Both the position numbers and the translations under genes were made by a program. The notes below the pieces were generated by a model that searched no databases, was not told the origin of the DNA, and worked only from the letters and a program-made list of their open reading frames with translations. A stretch of DNA of 64,000 nucleotides from Blumeriella jaapii (taxonomy: Eukaryota; Ascomycota; Leotiomycetes; Helotiales; Drepanopezizaceae). Position 1 is the stretch's first letter. Each line of letters opens with the position of its first letter. Below, piece after piece: positions 34,857-47,160 of this stretch. Location: contig VWND01000003.1 in assembly GCA_009599575.1 (NCBI GenBank), positions 124,001 to 188,000 of the forward strand. The letters run 5' to 3'.

Positions 34857-36400
34857 ATATCTAATCGAACGCTTATAATTTAATTTCGTTATAATTAAAC
34901 GTTTTAAAAAAAAATTCAAAAAAAAGCAAACGTTTTGTATCGTTTTAAAAAAAGTTATTAAAAAACAGTATTAATTATTTTTTAAATACGACGATTACGC
35001 CGACGTGTTTAACGATACCGCCGCGGTTATCCTAGCTTTTTATTATTTTTTAAAGCATCGAATAAACTTCGCGAAGAAAAAAAACCTTTTTTAAAAACCA
35101 ATTTATTTTTTATCGGAATCTGAATTTACCGAATTGCGCGAATATTTCGATTCGAACTTAAAAAAAAGCTGGATAAAAAAATCTATTAGTTTTGCCGACG
35201 CACCGATAATATTTATATCGAAAAAAAACGAGAGTTTACGATTATACGTCGATTATAAAAGTCTAAACGCAGTTACGGTTAAAAATCGAACTTTTCTATT
35301 TTTTATAAGCGAAACTTTAAATCGTTTAAAAAAAGTTAAAATATTTATTAAGCTAGATTTTATTTAAACGTATTATCGCTTTCGAATAAAAAAAGAAAAT
35401 AAATAAAAAACTGCGTTTCGCATTTGTTACGAACACTTCGAATATTGCGTATTATCTTTCGGCTTCTCGAACGCATCAGCAACCTTTTAAGCGTATATTA
35501 ATTAAGCTTTAGTCGGTTTAGTAAATATTACGTATATAATTTATTTTAACGATATTTTAATATTTTCCGAAAACTTCGACGATTATACAAACGCGATAAA
35601 AAAGATTTTCGAAAAACTCCGTATTAACAAATTTTACGAAAATTTGAAAAAATATGCTTTCGATACGAATACGATTAAATTTCTAAGCTTCGTCGTTATT
35701 TTTACGAAAATTAAAATAAACTCAGAAAAAATAAATAATATTCGGAAATAGTCTTTTTTTATTACGTAGCGAAATATTCAAATGTTTTTAGGTTTTATTA
35801 ATTTTTATAAACGTTTTATTAAAAACTACGTTAAGCTTTGCCGATTTATTATAAATCTTTTAAAAAAAATGCAACAAGGAAAAATATCGGGCCTTTTTCG
35901 TTTTTTATTCGAAGCGAAAATCGCTTTTTTATTTTTAAAAAAAAAGTTTTACCGAGCATCGATTCTACGTTATTTCGATTTTCGATTAAAAATCCAAATC
36001 GAAACAAACGCTTCGAAATTCGTTATAAGCGGAATATTATTTTAATTATTCGAAAAAAATGCGAAAATACGTTAACATCCCATCGCATATTATTCGAAAA
36101 AGCTTTTTTTTATAAAACAAAAATACGAAATTTACGACGCTAAGCTAATAATTATAATTTACGTTTTTAAATAATAAAGCTAATATTTACGTAGCGTTTT
36201 TAACGTTATTATTATACGTACAAATTATTATAATTTGAAAAACTTTTTTACGAAAAAACGTTTAAACGAACGCCAAGCGAAATAGGCCGACGAGCTAGCT
36301 AAATACGATTTTGCAATCGAATATAAAACAAAAGTTTTTAATTCGACGGATAATTTTTTTCGCCGGCCAAATTTAAAAAAAAATTTAAAAAAAAATAATA
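34857..36400 (+). pseudogene. E reverse transcriptase and RNase H
   Basis: It continues E after D1. The RT reads MREYFDSNLKKSWIKKSISF and SLRLYVDYKSLNAVTVKNR (35134-35367). The active-site box is YFND at 35542-35553 for YLDD. The connection domain reads FLGFINFYKRFIKNYVKLC (35785). RNase H (about 35990-36240) has IETNASKFVISGI and an IEYKAKVFNSTDNFF end. Stops and D-to-N make it inactive. Confidence 0.9.
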
Positions 36401-38150
36401 AATAGCTGCTTACGTTGCATCGTAAATTAAAACTAGCTTATTTAAGAAATTTTAAAATATTTTCCGTAATAAAAATACGTTTAAAATCGGGGCATAAACC
36501 ATTTCGCGCCGATAAATATTCGAAGCTTTTGTTAACGAAATCAAAAAATAAAAAGTAAGCGGAAAAAAGCCAAATAAAAAGTTTTTTCGCCGGATTGTTT
36601 TTTGTTAATATTATTAATTGCAAATAATATATATTACGAAGCGTAGCCGTTGTGTTATTACAATCCGAAACGGCTAATAACGAACTAACAAAACCGATTT
36701 ACAAAATTATTTTTAAATTGCAAAAATTTGATTTTTTTGTATTATAAAAAACGTACGAATCGGTTTCGCAAAGCAATCGAGCCGGATCCGAAAAACATTA
36801 GCGTATAAGCCAAAATAAATTATTATATTATAAAAAACGTGCGTATATTTCGAATAAAAGCGTTATTAAAAGCGAAATATTAAAAATTAATTACGACGAT
36901 CCGACCGCCGGCTATTAAAGCTTTCGGCGAACGCTAAACTGGTCGAAAAAAAGTATTTCTGGCCTGGTTTACGAAGCGATATAAAACGTTACGTTAATAC
37001 GTATAAAAAATATTAAAAAAGCAAATTTAAAAAGCACCGATTCTATAGCGAATTAACTTTCTTTTCGATTTTTACGAAACTTTAAAAAAAAAAAATATAA
37101 ATTTTATTACGAGTTTATTTTCTAATAAAAAACGAAATCGTATTTACGATTCGATATTCGTTATAATAAATCGATATACGAAGCTGTCGAAATATATACC
37201 GATATAAAAAACGATTTCAATTTTAAATTTAATTAAAATATTTATATAACACGTTTATAAAAATTTTAACTGTTTTAAAAAAATTATTACAAACAAAAAA
37301 TCAGTTCTTACTAGTAAATTCTGGTTTTTAATAATATTCCATTTATAAATACGACGTCGATTAAATATCGCTTTCCATTTTTAAACAAATGGCCAAACGG
37401 AACGTTAAAATCAAATTTTAAAATTTTATTTTCGCACGTACTGCGATTATCGACAAAACGATTAGATTACGAAATTTGTTTTAGCCGAATTTACGTATAA
37501 TAATTCGATATACGCTTTTACGAATTTTACTTTTTTTCGCATATTATACGGTTTTTATCTAGAATTTGGCAGCAACGTCGAAAGCAATATCGTAAATAAA
37601 AAAGTACCGTTAGCGAAAAAACGAATTAAAATATTATAAAAAAAAAAAAAAATACTTAGTAAAAAACTAAAAAAAGCTAACGCGAATTATAAAAGATTTT
37701 ACGACGTTAAATACAAAAAAATTAGATTTTAAATAAGCGATAAAATACTATTATCGATTAAAAACTTTCGATAGCTGCGATTTTTTCGAAAGTTTTCAAA
37801 TAAATATTTAAAGCTTTTCAAAATCAAACGAATTATATACGAGCACGGCCAAATTTATTAATTCGAACTTTTTTTTTAATATCGTATTTACGATATTTTC
37901 CACGTTTTCTTATTAAAACTTTAGCAAAATCGGAACGATATCGAGCCGAAAAATAATATAATAAAATTTTAAAAATCCGAAAAATACGAAATTAAATTAA
38001 TATAAGCTTACAAAAATACAAAAAAAAGCCGATATTATTTAATACGATAAAAAAGTTATTTATTAAGCGAAAATTCGTAAAAGCCAAAAAACTATTTTAT
38101 AAACGTAAAAAAAATCATAAAAAAATACTTGAAAAATACAATAAATAATA
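36401..38150 (+). pseudogene. E integrase and chromodomain
   Basis: The integrase includes a zinc-binding N-terminal part near 36880-37020 (SPTAGY, GLRSDIKRYVNTYKKYXKSK in translation). The core lies at about 37090-37520, and the C-terminal part at 37600-37900 (KKLKKANANYKRFYDVKYKK, ISDKILLSIKNF). The chromodomain at about 37985-38125 (KYEIKLI, YLIR.KSYLLSENS.KPKNYF) would tether integration to modified chromatin. The order is that of chromoviruses. Confidence 0.82.
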
Positions 38151-38399
38151 GCAACGGAGCAATAACGAATACGCGTCGTAAAAGCAGCAAAAAAAAAAAA
38201 AACAAAAACATTTAAAAAACTTTAAAACCGCCGCTAAATTAATTTATTTTTATCGTTATTTTTTTTTTTTTTTATCGCTATTTTTTTTAAATTTAAAAAA
38301 CAGCGGCAAATTAAAAAAAATTAATATTAAACGAATTCGCAAAGTATTCGATTTATTTTAATTAAAACTTTTACGATAACCGTAATCGAATTTTGAATT

Positions 38400-39084
38400 A
38401 TAATTACGATATTTTCGTAAAAATCCAGAATTTAATTTAATTAATTAAAATAAATCCGAGCGACGTTTTCGAAACGTCGGAAAATACGTTTTATATTAGC
38501 GTCGTTAAATAAAAGGGCCGGAGCAGCCAAAGCTTTCAAAATAGCAGCAGCCGCTAAATCGGCAAAAGCGGACGCAATAGTAGCAGCGGCAATTCGAACC
38601 GCGGCGCGATTCGTATAATTTCCGATTATTATAAAAGCCGAAGCGTTATTTTTTTTTAAACGATTTATATAAACGTCGTAAATAATAAAATCGATAAAAG
38701 TTTTAGCAAAAGCTTTGGCTTCGATAGCAAAAAAAAAAAAGCGGCAGCGGCGGTAGTAATATCGAAACGATTTATAAAATCGTTAAGGCCCGCGAAAAAA
38801 GTTTGCGTTTCGGTAGCGCGTACGATAGAAATTTATAATTAATTAAAAGCGAATTCGAATAAAAATTTAAAAAATTTATAAAAAAACATTAAATATACGA
38901 AGCTTTGCAGCGGTTGTATTTTACGCTGAAAAGCTCGAAAACGTAAAAAAGTAAAAAGGCCGCTGTAATATTTTCGCGTAAAATTAAACGGACGCATCGA
39001 AAGCAAATAAAAGTTAAAAGCATTTTAAAAGTTCGCGGCGAATACAGCGAAAAAAAAATTAATTAAAAAAAAAAAAAGCTGACG

Positions 39085-39126
<42 letters not shown>

Positions 39127-39300
39127 AAACAGGAAAATAACGGCTATTTTAAAAAAAAGGCTTTTTTAAACGAAAATGCGAGCGCTACCGAAAACAAAAA
39201 AAACAAAATAGCAAAACAGCTATAATTTACGACCAAAAGCGAAAAAAACAATTATAATTCACGACCGAAAGCGAAAAAAACCGCACGTTATTTCGAAAGC
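38400..39300 (+). pseudogene. E extra 3' reading frame, Ser/Asn-rich then Lys-rich
   Basis: Between the chromodomain and the 3' LTR, a sense frame reads INPSDVFETSENTFYISVVK, SSQSFQNSSSR, GKSGRNSSSGNSNRGAIR (38440-38610). After a shift in an A-run it reads NIETIYKIVKAREKSLRFG and IYEALQRLYFTLKSSK (38760-38940), then a Lys-rich tail with a 38-base A-run (39085-39122). This is about 300 codons. No family is recognised. It could be a genuine extra ORF, a pol extension, or captured sequence. The antisense frame is Ala-rich and seems less likely. Confidence 0.55.
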
Positions 39301-39380
39301 GTAACGCACGTTATACACGGAAGCATACGCATAAAAAAATCAATCGCTTTTAAAAACCAAAAGCTTAAAAAGAAAAATAA

Positions 39381-39793
39381 TATCAAAAATTAATATTACG
39401 TATATAAATCAAATAATCCGCCAAAACCTTTTATTTTTTATCAACCCTCGAATAATATTTTCTGCGAATAGGCCGTAAAAGCCGGATAATATTATAAAAG
39501 CTGAAAATAATATTTAAATAAAACATTTTATAAAAATAATTGCTAAAAAACTAATTATTAAAATTATATTAAAAAAGATTAAAAAAAGATCGGGATAAAA
39601 GCTGAAAAATATATTAAATAAAATTCGCCTGGTTTCCTGGGAAATACTTTTCTCGAAGGCTCCATCCCTCCTTTTGTATTTATACACGCTTTTTACTAAA
39701 AATGTAGAAGATAAAAATCAGTCTGACTATCAACCCAATTTTATCTGAGCTTTATTGTCTGAACTAGTGTTTCCCTGCCTTTCAATCCTTACA
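39381..39793 (+). repeat. E 3' LTR (413 bp)
   Basis: Starts TATCAAAAATT (RIP-altered TGTCAGGAACC) and ends CCTTACA, followed by TSD AAAAC. The 3' half is well preserved. Confidence 0.9.
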
Positions 39794-40960
39794 AAAACTT
39801 TTAAGCCGTGGCAAAAACTTTTATTATAACAAAAGATTCGATTTATAAAAAAATTTAAAATTTAAATAGCGTTTTTTAATAAAAAAGCGATAGTTTTTAG
39901 TTTTTATAAAATTAATACGCAATAAATTATATATTAAAACATTTGCATATATCGATAGCAAAGCTAATATTTTCGGTACGATTAAAACTTTTTTAACGTA
40001 TTAATTTTTTTAACGTTTCGAAATAAGTTTTATTCGGCTGTACAAATTTATTATACTTATCGGCTATAATAGCGAGCCGGAGAAGCTTATTTTTTTTGCT
40101 AATTTTTTTTTTTTACGATTAACCGACGTTATGTAAATTTTTTTTTTTTGATTATAAACCTGAGTTTTATCGACGTTTTTATTGGTCGCAAATTTTTATA
40201 ATATTACGATTTGAAGCAAGCGTATAGCTAAAAAAAAAACAAAATAAAATAGCCATTCGATATGCCCGTTATTTTTTATTTTAACGAGCAATTGTTCGTC
40301 GATTTTAATCAGCGAATAAAATCTAAAATGCTTAGTCGTATGCATTAAAAAAATACGAACAAACGAAACAGCGTAATAAAAGCTTTATATATTTTTATCA
40401 GCATTTTTATAATAATTAAAAAGGCTTAATTTAGCTTTGAAGCTGGTAGATTTTTTATATTTATACGAGATTTTAAAAGCAGTTTGCATAAAATGGAAAA
40501 GTTTTTTATTAATAGTTTTGAACCGATTAAGCCGGTTTTTCTAACCGGGCTAATTGCTATTTTTTTTATTTTTAATTATAATATCAGTTGTATTTCCGTT
40601 TTGTATTTAGCGCTTTGCAAATACGTTACGAAAAACGAATACGGGCCGCAAAAAAAAAAAATTACTATTATTTAGCGATTGTACGTTTGTTGTTTTTATA
40701 TATAATATAAATAAAAAACGTTTCCGCCGTGCGAAAATCGCCGAATTTAAAAAAATTATATAATTCGCGGTAATAAAAAGCATTTCCGTTTCCGACGCTT
40801 TGCAAATTAAATATAACGATAACGTAGTTTTTGTGAAAAAGCTTTTTTCAATTTAATATTCGAAATTCGAAAAACTGTTTTATAAATAAAAAAGCGATAA
40901 GCTCGCTTTTCGCCGCTTCGGTATAAATTATAAAATACATTTTGCTACGGAAAATACGCT
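39794..40960 (+). pseudogene. F protease and pol N-terminal region
   Basis: It resumes F after E. Near 39945-39980 the translation gives FAYIDSKANIFGTI, a protease box with the Gly of DSGAN lost. The remaining region is degraded; one open stretch at 40484-40675 (KYVTKNEYGPQKKK) is part of this linker rather than a separate gene. Confidence 0.72.
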
Positions 40961-42640
40961 TTTTATAAAACTATTTAAACGCTTTACGAATAAATAATTT
41001 ACAAAAATCAAAAGCTATATTTTCGACAATTTATATAAGAGTTTTATTAAATCTTTTAATACTTTTTTCGCCGCTCCGATTTTATTTATTAAAAAATTAG
41101 ACGGCTTTATACGTTTATATATCGATTACCGCAAGCTTAACGATTTTACGAAAAAAAAATTTTATCTTTTGCTTTTAATTAACGAAATGCTGGCGCGAAT
41201 TACTAAAATCAAAATATTTACGAAAATTAATATTTAATAAGCATTTAATCGAGTCCGGATATTCGAAAAATTTGAAAAACTAATTAGTTTTCGTATCCGA
41301 TACGGTATATATAAATATAAAGTTTTTCCGTTCGGTTTTATTAATAAGCCCGTTATATTTTAACGCTTTATTAATAATATTTTTATAAAATATTTAAATA
41401 ATTTCTGCTCGGCGTATTTTAACGATATTTTTATTTATTTCGCAAATAATTTGAAATATAAAATTTACGTCAAAAAAATTTTGTCGATTTTAAAAAAACA
41501 CGGCCTGAAAGCTGATATTAAAAAATGCGAGTTTAATATTACGAAAATTAAATTTTTAAATTTCGTTATTAGTATTTAAAATATTAAAATAAATCCGGAA
41601 AAAATCGCTATTATTAAAAATTAGCAATATACAGCGAATATACGAAGCGTATAAAGCTTTTTAAGTTTTTGCAATTTTTACAAACGTTTTATAGCCGGCT
41701 ATAGCCGTATTTGCCGCTTTTTCACTGCTTTTATAAGTAAAAACGTTTTTTTCGTATTCGAAAAAAAGCAGAAAAACGTATAAAAGATATTGCGCAAAGC
41801 TTTGCTAAATATTTTTATTTTATGTTATTACGACTTTTATAAGCAAACGCGTCTGAAAACCGATTTTTCTGATAAAATAATAACTGGCGTATTATCGCAA
41901 TTGCAAAAAAATAATTTTTATTATTCGGTCGGTTTTTTTTTTAAAATTATAATCGACGTCGAATTTAATTATTCGATTTACGACAAAAAGCTTTTCGCTA
42001 TTTTTCGCTTTTTTAAAAATTATAAGACGGAATTATTAAACGCTTAAAAAAACGTATATATATATACCGATTACCGCGCTTTGAAATATTTTATAACAAT
42101 TAAAAACTTTTCGGCCCGATAAGTCCGATAGGCCGAGTTTTTCGCCGATTTTTATTTTACAATTATATACCGGTCGAAAATTATTAATACGTTCGCTAAT
42201 ATTTTTTTTCGCAAAAACCAAAATATTTTTTTATTAAAAATACGATAACGAGCAGTTCGAAAGCAGCAAATGTTTTTAAACGATAAATTGAATTTTTAAA
42301 TTTTAAAAAAAATAGCTGTTAAAAGCATAATTACGCTGGCGCTTATAAAAATAGCGTTTAATAAGCGCGATAACGACAGCATTTCTTTCGAAAAAAACAG
42401 CGAGAACGAAAAAAATAAAATATTTATAAAAAAATCCGCAGACCCAATTTTCGTAATCGCATACGATATATATAGTTATATAATTATAAATGATTTGCTG
42501 TAAGCTAACAAAAACTTTTTTTTTTCGAAGCGCAACGAGCGTAAATCCGCAATTATAATTTTGATTATTAATTGCGACAAAACAAATTGTTTTTTTAAAG
42601 CAGATTGGTAATGTTTTTGAAATCTTTCGAACTGCGAACT
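40961..42640 (+). pseudogene. F reverse transcriptase and RNase H
   Basis: The RT reads SFNTFFAAPILFIKKLDGFI and IDYRKLNDFTKK (41050-41160). The active-site box at 41415-41426 is YFND for YLDD. Connection and RNase H run from 41640 to 42200, with a long open part at 41790-42047 (NYSIYDKKLFAIFRFFKNYK). The rest leads to the integrase zinc-binding region near 42570-42740. Confidence 0.88.
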
Positions 42641-44054
42641 TTTCTAATCCGATATATTTACGAATAGTTTTACGTAATATACGTTAAAATAAAAAAAATA
42701 AAGCTTTTGGTCGGTCGTAAATATTATTAAAAGGCTATAAAAGCAAATATATAATAATACGTTTCGAATTATCGTTGCATACGAATAAAAACTAGGCGTA
42801 ATAAAACCCCGGATTTTTTAAAGCTTTTGCTTATATTTAACAGGCTTTATTAATATTTAACGATGGATTTTACAAAGCTTTTATTAAACGAAAATAGTCA
42901 CGACTTCGCTTTCGTAATAATAAATCGCTTATTTAAAAAGCTTTTATTAATTTTTTGCTATAAAATTATTATAGCGAAAACTGGCAATTTTGTTTTTGGT
43001 TTATTAAATGCGTTATTTCGGCATGCCGAATTTAATTATTTCGGACCGAAAAGCTTAGTTTGTTTCGGTTTTTTGGCAAAAACTTTGCCGCATATTAAAA
43101 ACCAAAATCAAATTGATTATTACGTATAATTTTAATATCGATAGGCAGATCGAAATAATAAACCAGTATATTAAGCAACGCTTTCGTTTTTTTTGCTTTT
43201 ATTATTAAAATAATTGAAAACGCTTTTTATTTTTAATAAATATTATATAACTAACTTTATCGTACGAGTTTTTCGGCAACGTTTTTTTTTTTTAAATTTT
43301 AAATAAATACGAAGTTCGTATATTTTAAAATATAAATAATCTCCGTTTTTTTCGCTCGGCTATCGAAAAGCTTAACCGCGACGAAATTTTGCATTTGGTT
43401 TTCCGAGCTAAAAAAATTATAAAATACGCATAATCGTTTATTGCGTAATAATAAATTAAAATAAAGCGCTTCGCTAATTTGCATAAACGACCGGTGGATT
43501 GGAAAGTAAGCGACGAGATTTTAATAAATATTAAAAATTAAAAGCTCGACCGATTTTTCCGAAAGCTTTCGAACAAATGGTACGGCCCAGTTAAAATCGT
43601 CGATAAAATAGAAAAAAGTTGGAAATTTAACTTTTCCGCAGATTAGTTAATTTATTTAATTTTTTATTTATATTCGCTCCGAAAGCATATTAGCAATTTT
43701 TTATCTGGCCAACGCCGTTCCGAACCAGTTTTTATTTAATTATTTTTTAAATAAACGGAATAAAAGATCGAAGAAATAATAGGTTCGAGGTTGTATAAAA
43801 AAATATTATAATACCAGGTTAATTAAAAAGGCGCTGATAAAAATTTCGAATAATACTTTTGTTTTAACGCTATAACGGCCTTTTATATTTTTTAAGTATT
43901 TTACCGATCGCATTTTACTGCCAAAAGTCTTTTACGAACATTTCCCGTATAATTGCAAGCTTACAACGAAGACAAGGAAAATTATATTAAATTGAAGGAC
44001 GATAGACTTATGATTACAACTGCGAAAACGCAGTTTTTCGGAAAGGAGAAATAG
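42641..44054 (+). pseudogene. F integrase and chromodomain
   Basis: Open at 42863-43129: MDFTKLLLNENSHDFAFVI carries the first catalytic Asp. Further on, DRQIEIINQYI (about 43140-43175) carries the Glu. A C-terminal segment follows at 43440-43660. The chromodomain is seen at 43750-43930 (KDRRNNRFEVV, FKYFTDRILLPKV). The end carries a small hairpin (AACTGCGAAAACGCAGTT) just before the purine tract and LTR. Confidence 0.85.
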
Positions 44055-44318
44055 TATTACGATCCTGGCCTGGCTAGTGGTATAGCTGCCAATAGTATGG
44101 TTGCCAATGGTATAAATGCTGGTGGTGTTGGATTAAGGTTTGGGCACGAACCATCTCGGCTATTAGGCCTCGCGCTAAGTCACGTGACTCATAAGCGCAA
44201 CCTATTGTATATAAAGTTCGCGACCCCGAGCATTTTAGCTCGGTGTTTTTCTTTTAATTTACATGCGTACCTTTTGGTCCACATCACCCTTCTGATCACC
44301 CTTAAGCTAGCTGTGACA
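44055..44318 (+). repeat. F 3' LTR
   Basis: 264 bp, starting TATTACGATC and ending TGTGACA. The three 15-bp units are at 44076-44120 and CACGTG at 44181-44186. Confidence 0.92.
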
Positions 44319-45437
44319 TAAATAATATAATAACAAATTGTTTTTTGGCGATTTCGGTAATTTTTAATAGCTGGACATGTTTTTGCACTAAAGCTTTCAC
44401 GTTTTTCTTATAAATAAAAAAGGAAAATTTCTTTTAATTTATAGTTTTAATAATACGTTCGTTTTAATTTTATTTAAAAACGAATTTCACAAATTTAAAA
44501 TATTAATCGAAGATTTTAAAATCTTATTTATTAATTTTAAAATGCTTAATAGTTTTGTTACGAATGCTAATTGAAAAGCCAAGTAAAAATAATCTTTTTT
44601 GCTTAATTTCGTTTAAAACCTTTTTATTAACGAAAACGTCAGAAACTTTCGTATAAATACAATAATAAGCTTTGAGTTTTTTGGCTTAGCGAATTATTAT
44701 AACAAATTGTTTAAAAAAAACAATAGTGTCGCGAATTTGCTAGCGATCGTAGTTTCGGAACTTCGATTTTAAAGCTTTAATTAGCTTGCGCCAGTTTCGA
44801 ATTTTAATAACCTTTTATTTATTTATCGATTTAATAATATTCTTAATAATTAGATTATAATAGCGAGAAAGTTTATCGAATATTTTAATTTCAAAAACTT
44901 CGAAATCCTTATAAGTTTTTTATATTTTTCGATAAAATCGGTAACGTTAGCGCCATTAAGTAAAAGTATATTAAAAAAACTAAAGAAAAGCATACGGCTT
45001 CGCATAAAAAAACGAAAAGCGTCGTTGTTTATAATATTAATAAAAATGTTAGTAGGATTTGAATTAAATAAATAAATGTTTTTTAAAATTGCAAATTAAA
45101 GGTTTTCAGTATGAAAAAAATCGTTTTTAATAGAAGAACTATTAAAAAAGTCTTTGTGTTTTTTAAAAAAATTAAATAAAATAAAATTGACTTTAAATAT
45201 TTAAATAATATATTAAAAAACTTGTTTTTTAATAAATTAATTAAATTAATATAATATTATTATATAATCCACGGTTTCGATATTCCGTAGCTCAAGCCAA
45301 TACACGTACAACCATCTTTTTACTACTTTTAATAAAAAGCCGCAAATTGTAATTGCTACAATTGTAAAGCGTAAAATCAGAAAATTAAATTTTCGCCAAG
45401 CGTTTAACCAAAAAAGATTTAATTCAGAAGGGCCGAA
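44319..45437 (-). pseudogene. D-family copy G, gag N-terminus and leader
   Basis: Reverse complement of 24240-25265 in D1; the gag start region is at about 45030 with ATG changed to ATA. It is interrupted on the left by F and on the right by H1, whose TSD copies are CCGAA (45433-45437) and CCGAG (51448-51452). Confidence 0.88.
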
Positions 45438-45612
45438 TATAAGGGGATGAAACGTCAGTTCGTTGGTCACGTGGTCCGAAGGTCACGTTGTTGTCACGTG
45501 ACATCGGAGCCCGCACATATTGTATTTTAAATTTCACGACACCTTTAAATTTAAAACCTCGTAATCAATGCAAATCATTTACGAACTTTTTGCTCGTTCG
45601 CACCCCTTAATA
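45438..45612 (+). repeat. H1 5' LTR
   Basis: Starts TATAAGGGGATG, with CACGTG at 45468-45473 and 45495-45500. The end CCCCTTAATA derives from CCCCTTGACA. Confidence 0.9.
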
Positions 45613-45682
45613 TATTAATTATCAAACTCTTTTTAATACTTCTATTTCAGCCTTTGAGCTGAAAAAGCCTGCCAACTCTGTT

Positions 45683-47160
45683 TTGCCTTTACGCATACGG
45701 AAAATCAATAAACTTTATCGCGACAACGACTTCTACGACTTTTTAAAAATAATTTTTACGATTTTCCATTTTTACGATTTTTACGAAACTACGAAACGAC
45801 AATTCTTTTTAATACAAAACTTATATTTAAAAAACTTTGTTTTTTTTCTGCTTATATTCCGGAACGAAATATATTTTACGCTTCTTTTTTAACGAGCATT
45901 AAAATATCGAAACTTTTTAAGTTGTCGGAATCTTTTAAATGCTTTATTTTAAAGCTTTTTAAATATCCCGATCAAATCGCCGCCGCCCTGATCGCTAATA
46001 CAAAAGCCTGCTTTTGCGAAATTTTCGATATTTTCGCTTACGCGATAAAACAGAACGATATAATAGTATTATTTAAAATCAAATTAATTAATTAAATTTA
46101 AAAGTTAAATATTTAAACGGTATAATACTAAAAAGAAAAAGCGTTTCAAAAAAAAATGATTTAAAATCTTAAAGCCGAATTTGCTAATTTTCGAAAACAA
46201 GCTTTTACTAATTAAAACATATCAAGCACCGAAAAAAAAACATTTGCCTTTTCCGACCCCGATAAATTTACTAATTCGGAAAGCATTAAAAACGTTACAA
46301 AACATTTTACTATTTTTTTTTAAAATATAATTTTAAAACTTCGTTTTAATTAAAACTGATATGCGACCGAACAGAATCGTATAAGCTATTTTTTTTTCCC
46401 GCTTTTTCCGATACAGCCAAAAATGTTTTACAAAAAAATTTACGTACGAACGATACTTTTTCTTATTTAACTGTTGTAAAAATAATCCAAATTTTATAAT
46501 AATCGTTCGGTATTTTTAATTAATAAACAAATATATTTAAAAGAATTTTGTTTTTTAAGCAAAGCAATCAATTTCTATTTCTATTTTTTTTTTTTTTTTT
46601 TTGGCTGAAAATTAAAAATTATATTAAATTTAATAACGAAGCTGCTATCGCAATTCTACGCGAAGCTTTTTATTCTGATATTATTACCCGTTTATCGTAT
46701 ATTAACCTTTCCGATTTAAAAAACCGATTTTATTAATTTCTACGCTTAAATACGCGAAACCGATACCGTCCTTCGATAATTAAACTTTAATTATTATAAA
46801 ACAAAAAGCCGCCACGTAAAAATAACTTTTTTTTTTATTTTCGTATTCAAAACCATTATTACGACTTTTATTTAAAGCGATTTTATAAATCTCAGCGCCA
46901 TTTAAATTAAAACAATTATTTAAATCGCAGCTAATATAACGAAAAACAAACGCCTAGTAAAAAACGCCGAAAAATTAATTCGTCGAATTTATTTTTTTTG
47001 CTAACAACTTTTGCTTATAATATGCCAACGATAAACACCGAGCTGTTAATTGCTCCGATTTTTTTTTTAAATTAAAAAGCTAAAGCCGAGGCAAAAAAAT
47101 CGGAAAACTAACTGTTTTTAATAATTATTATTATTAAAAACCTTTAAAAAATAAATTAAA
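45683..47160 (+). pseudogene. H1 gag with zinc knuckle
   Basis: A probable start at 45683 gives MPLRIRKINKLYRDNDFYDF, open to 45892. The frame is then broken. A CCHC knuckle lies at 47012-47053: C-L-stop-Y-A-N-D-K-H-R-A-V-N-C, where the second Cys is now Tyr and one Gln/Arg codon is a stop. Packaging protein of the element, non-functional. Confidence 0.8.

Larger units (their letters stand above)
21138..39793 (+). mobile_element. Complete family E chromovirus (TSD AAAAC), hosting D1
   Basis: LTRs at 21138-21547 and 39381-39793 are flanked by AAAAC at 21133-21137 and 39794-39798. Without D1, E is about 7.4 kb: gag, protease, reverse transcriptase, RNase H, integrase, chromodomain, then an extra 1.2-kb region before the 3' LTR. 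It interrupts the F gag immediately after its zinc knuckle. Confidence 0.93.
19255..44318 (+). mobile_element. Complete family F Ty3/gypsy element (TSD TGAAT/TAAAT), hosting E and D1
   Basis: The 264-bp LTRs (19255-19518 and 44055-44318) are flanked by TGAAT (19250-19254) and TAAAT (44319-44323). The single difference is a G-to-A change of RIP type. Removing F joins D-family gag exactly as in D1 near 25265. Its own sequence without E is about 6.4 kb: gag, protease, reverse transcriptase, RNase H, integrase and a chromodomain. The purine tract GGAAAGGAGAAATAG precedes the 3' LTR. Confidence 0.93.

Noticed and set aside
39085..39122. 38-base A-run as a possible LINE poly-A tail
   Set aside because: It lies inside family E between the chromodomain and 3' LTR, continues a Lys-rich frame, and has no adjacent LINE sequence or TSD.
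40484..40675. Possible small gene in F
   Set aside because: Falls in the F protease-RT linker on the coding strand and has no independent start or stop context.
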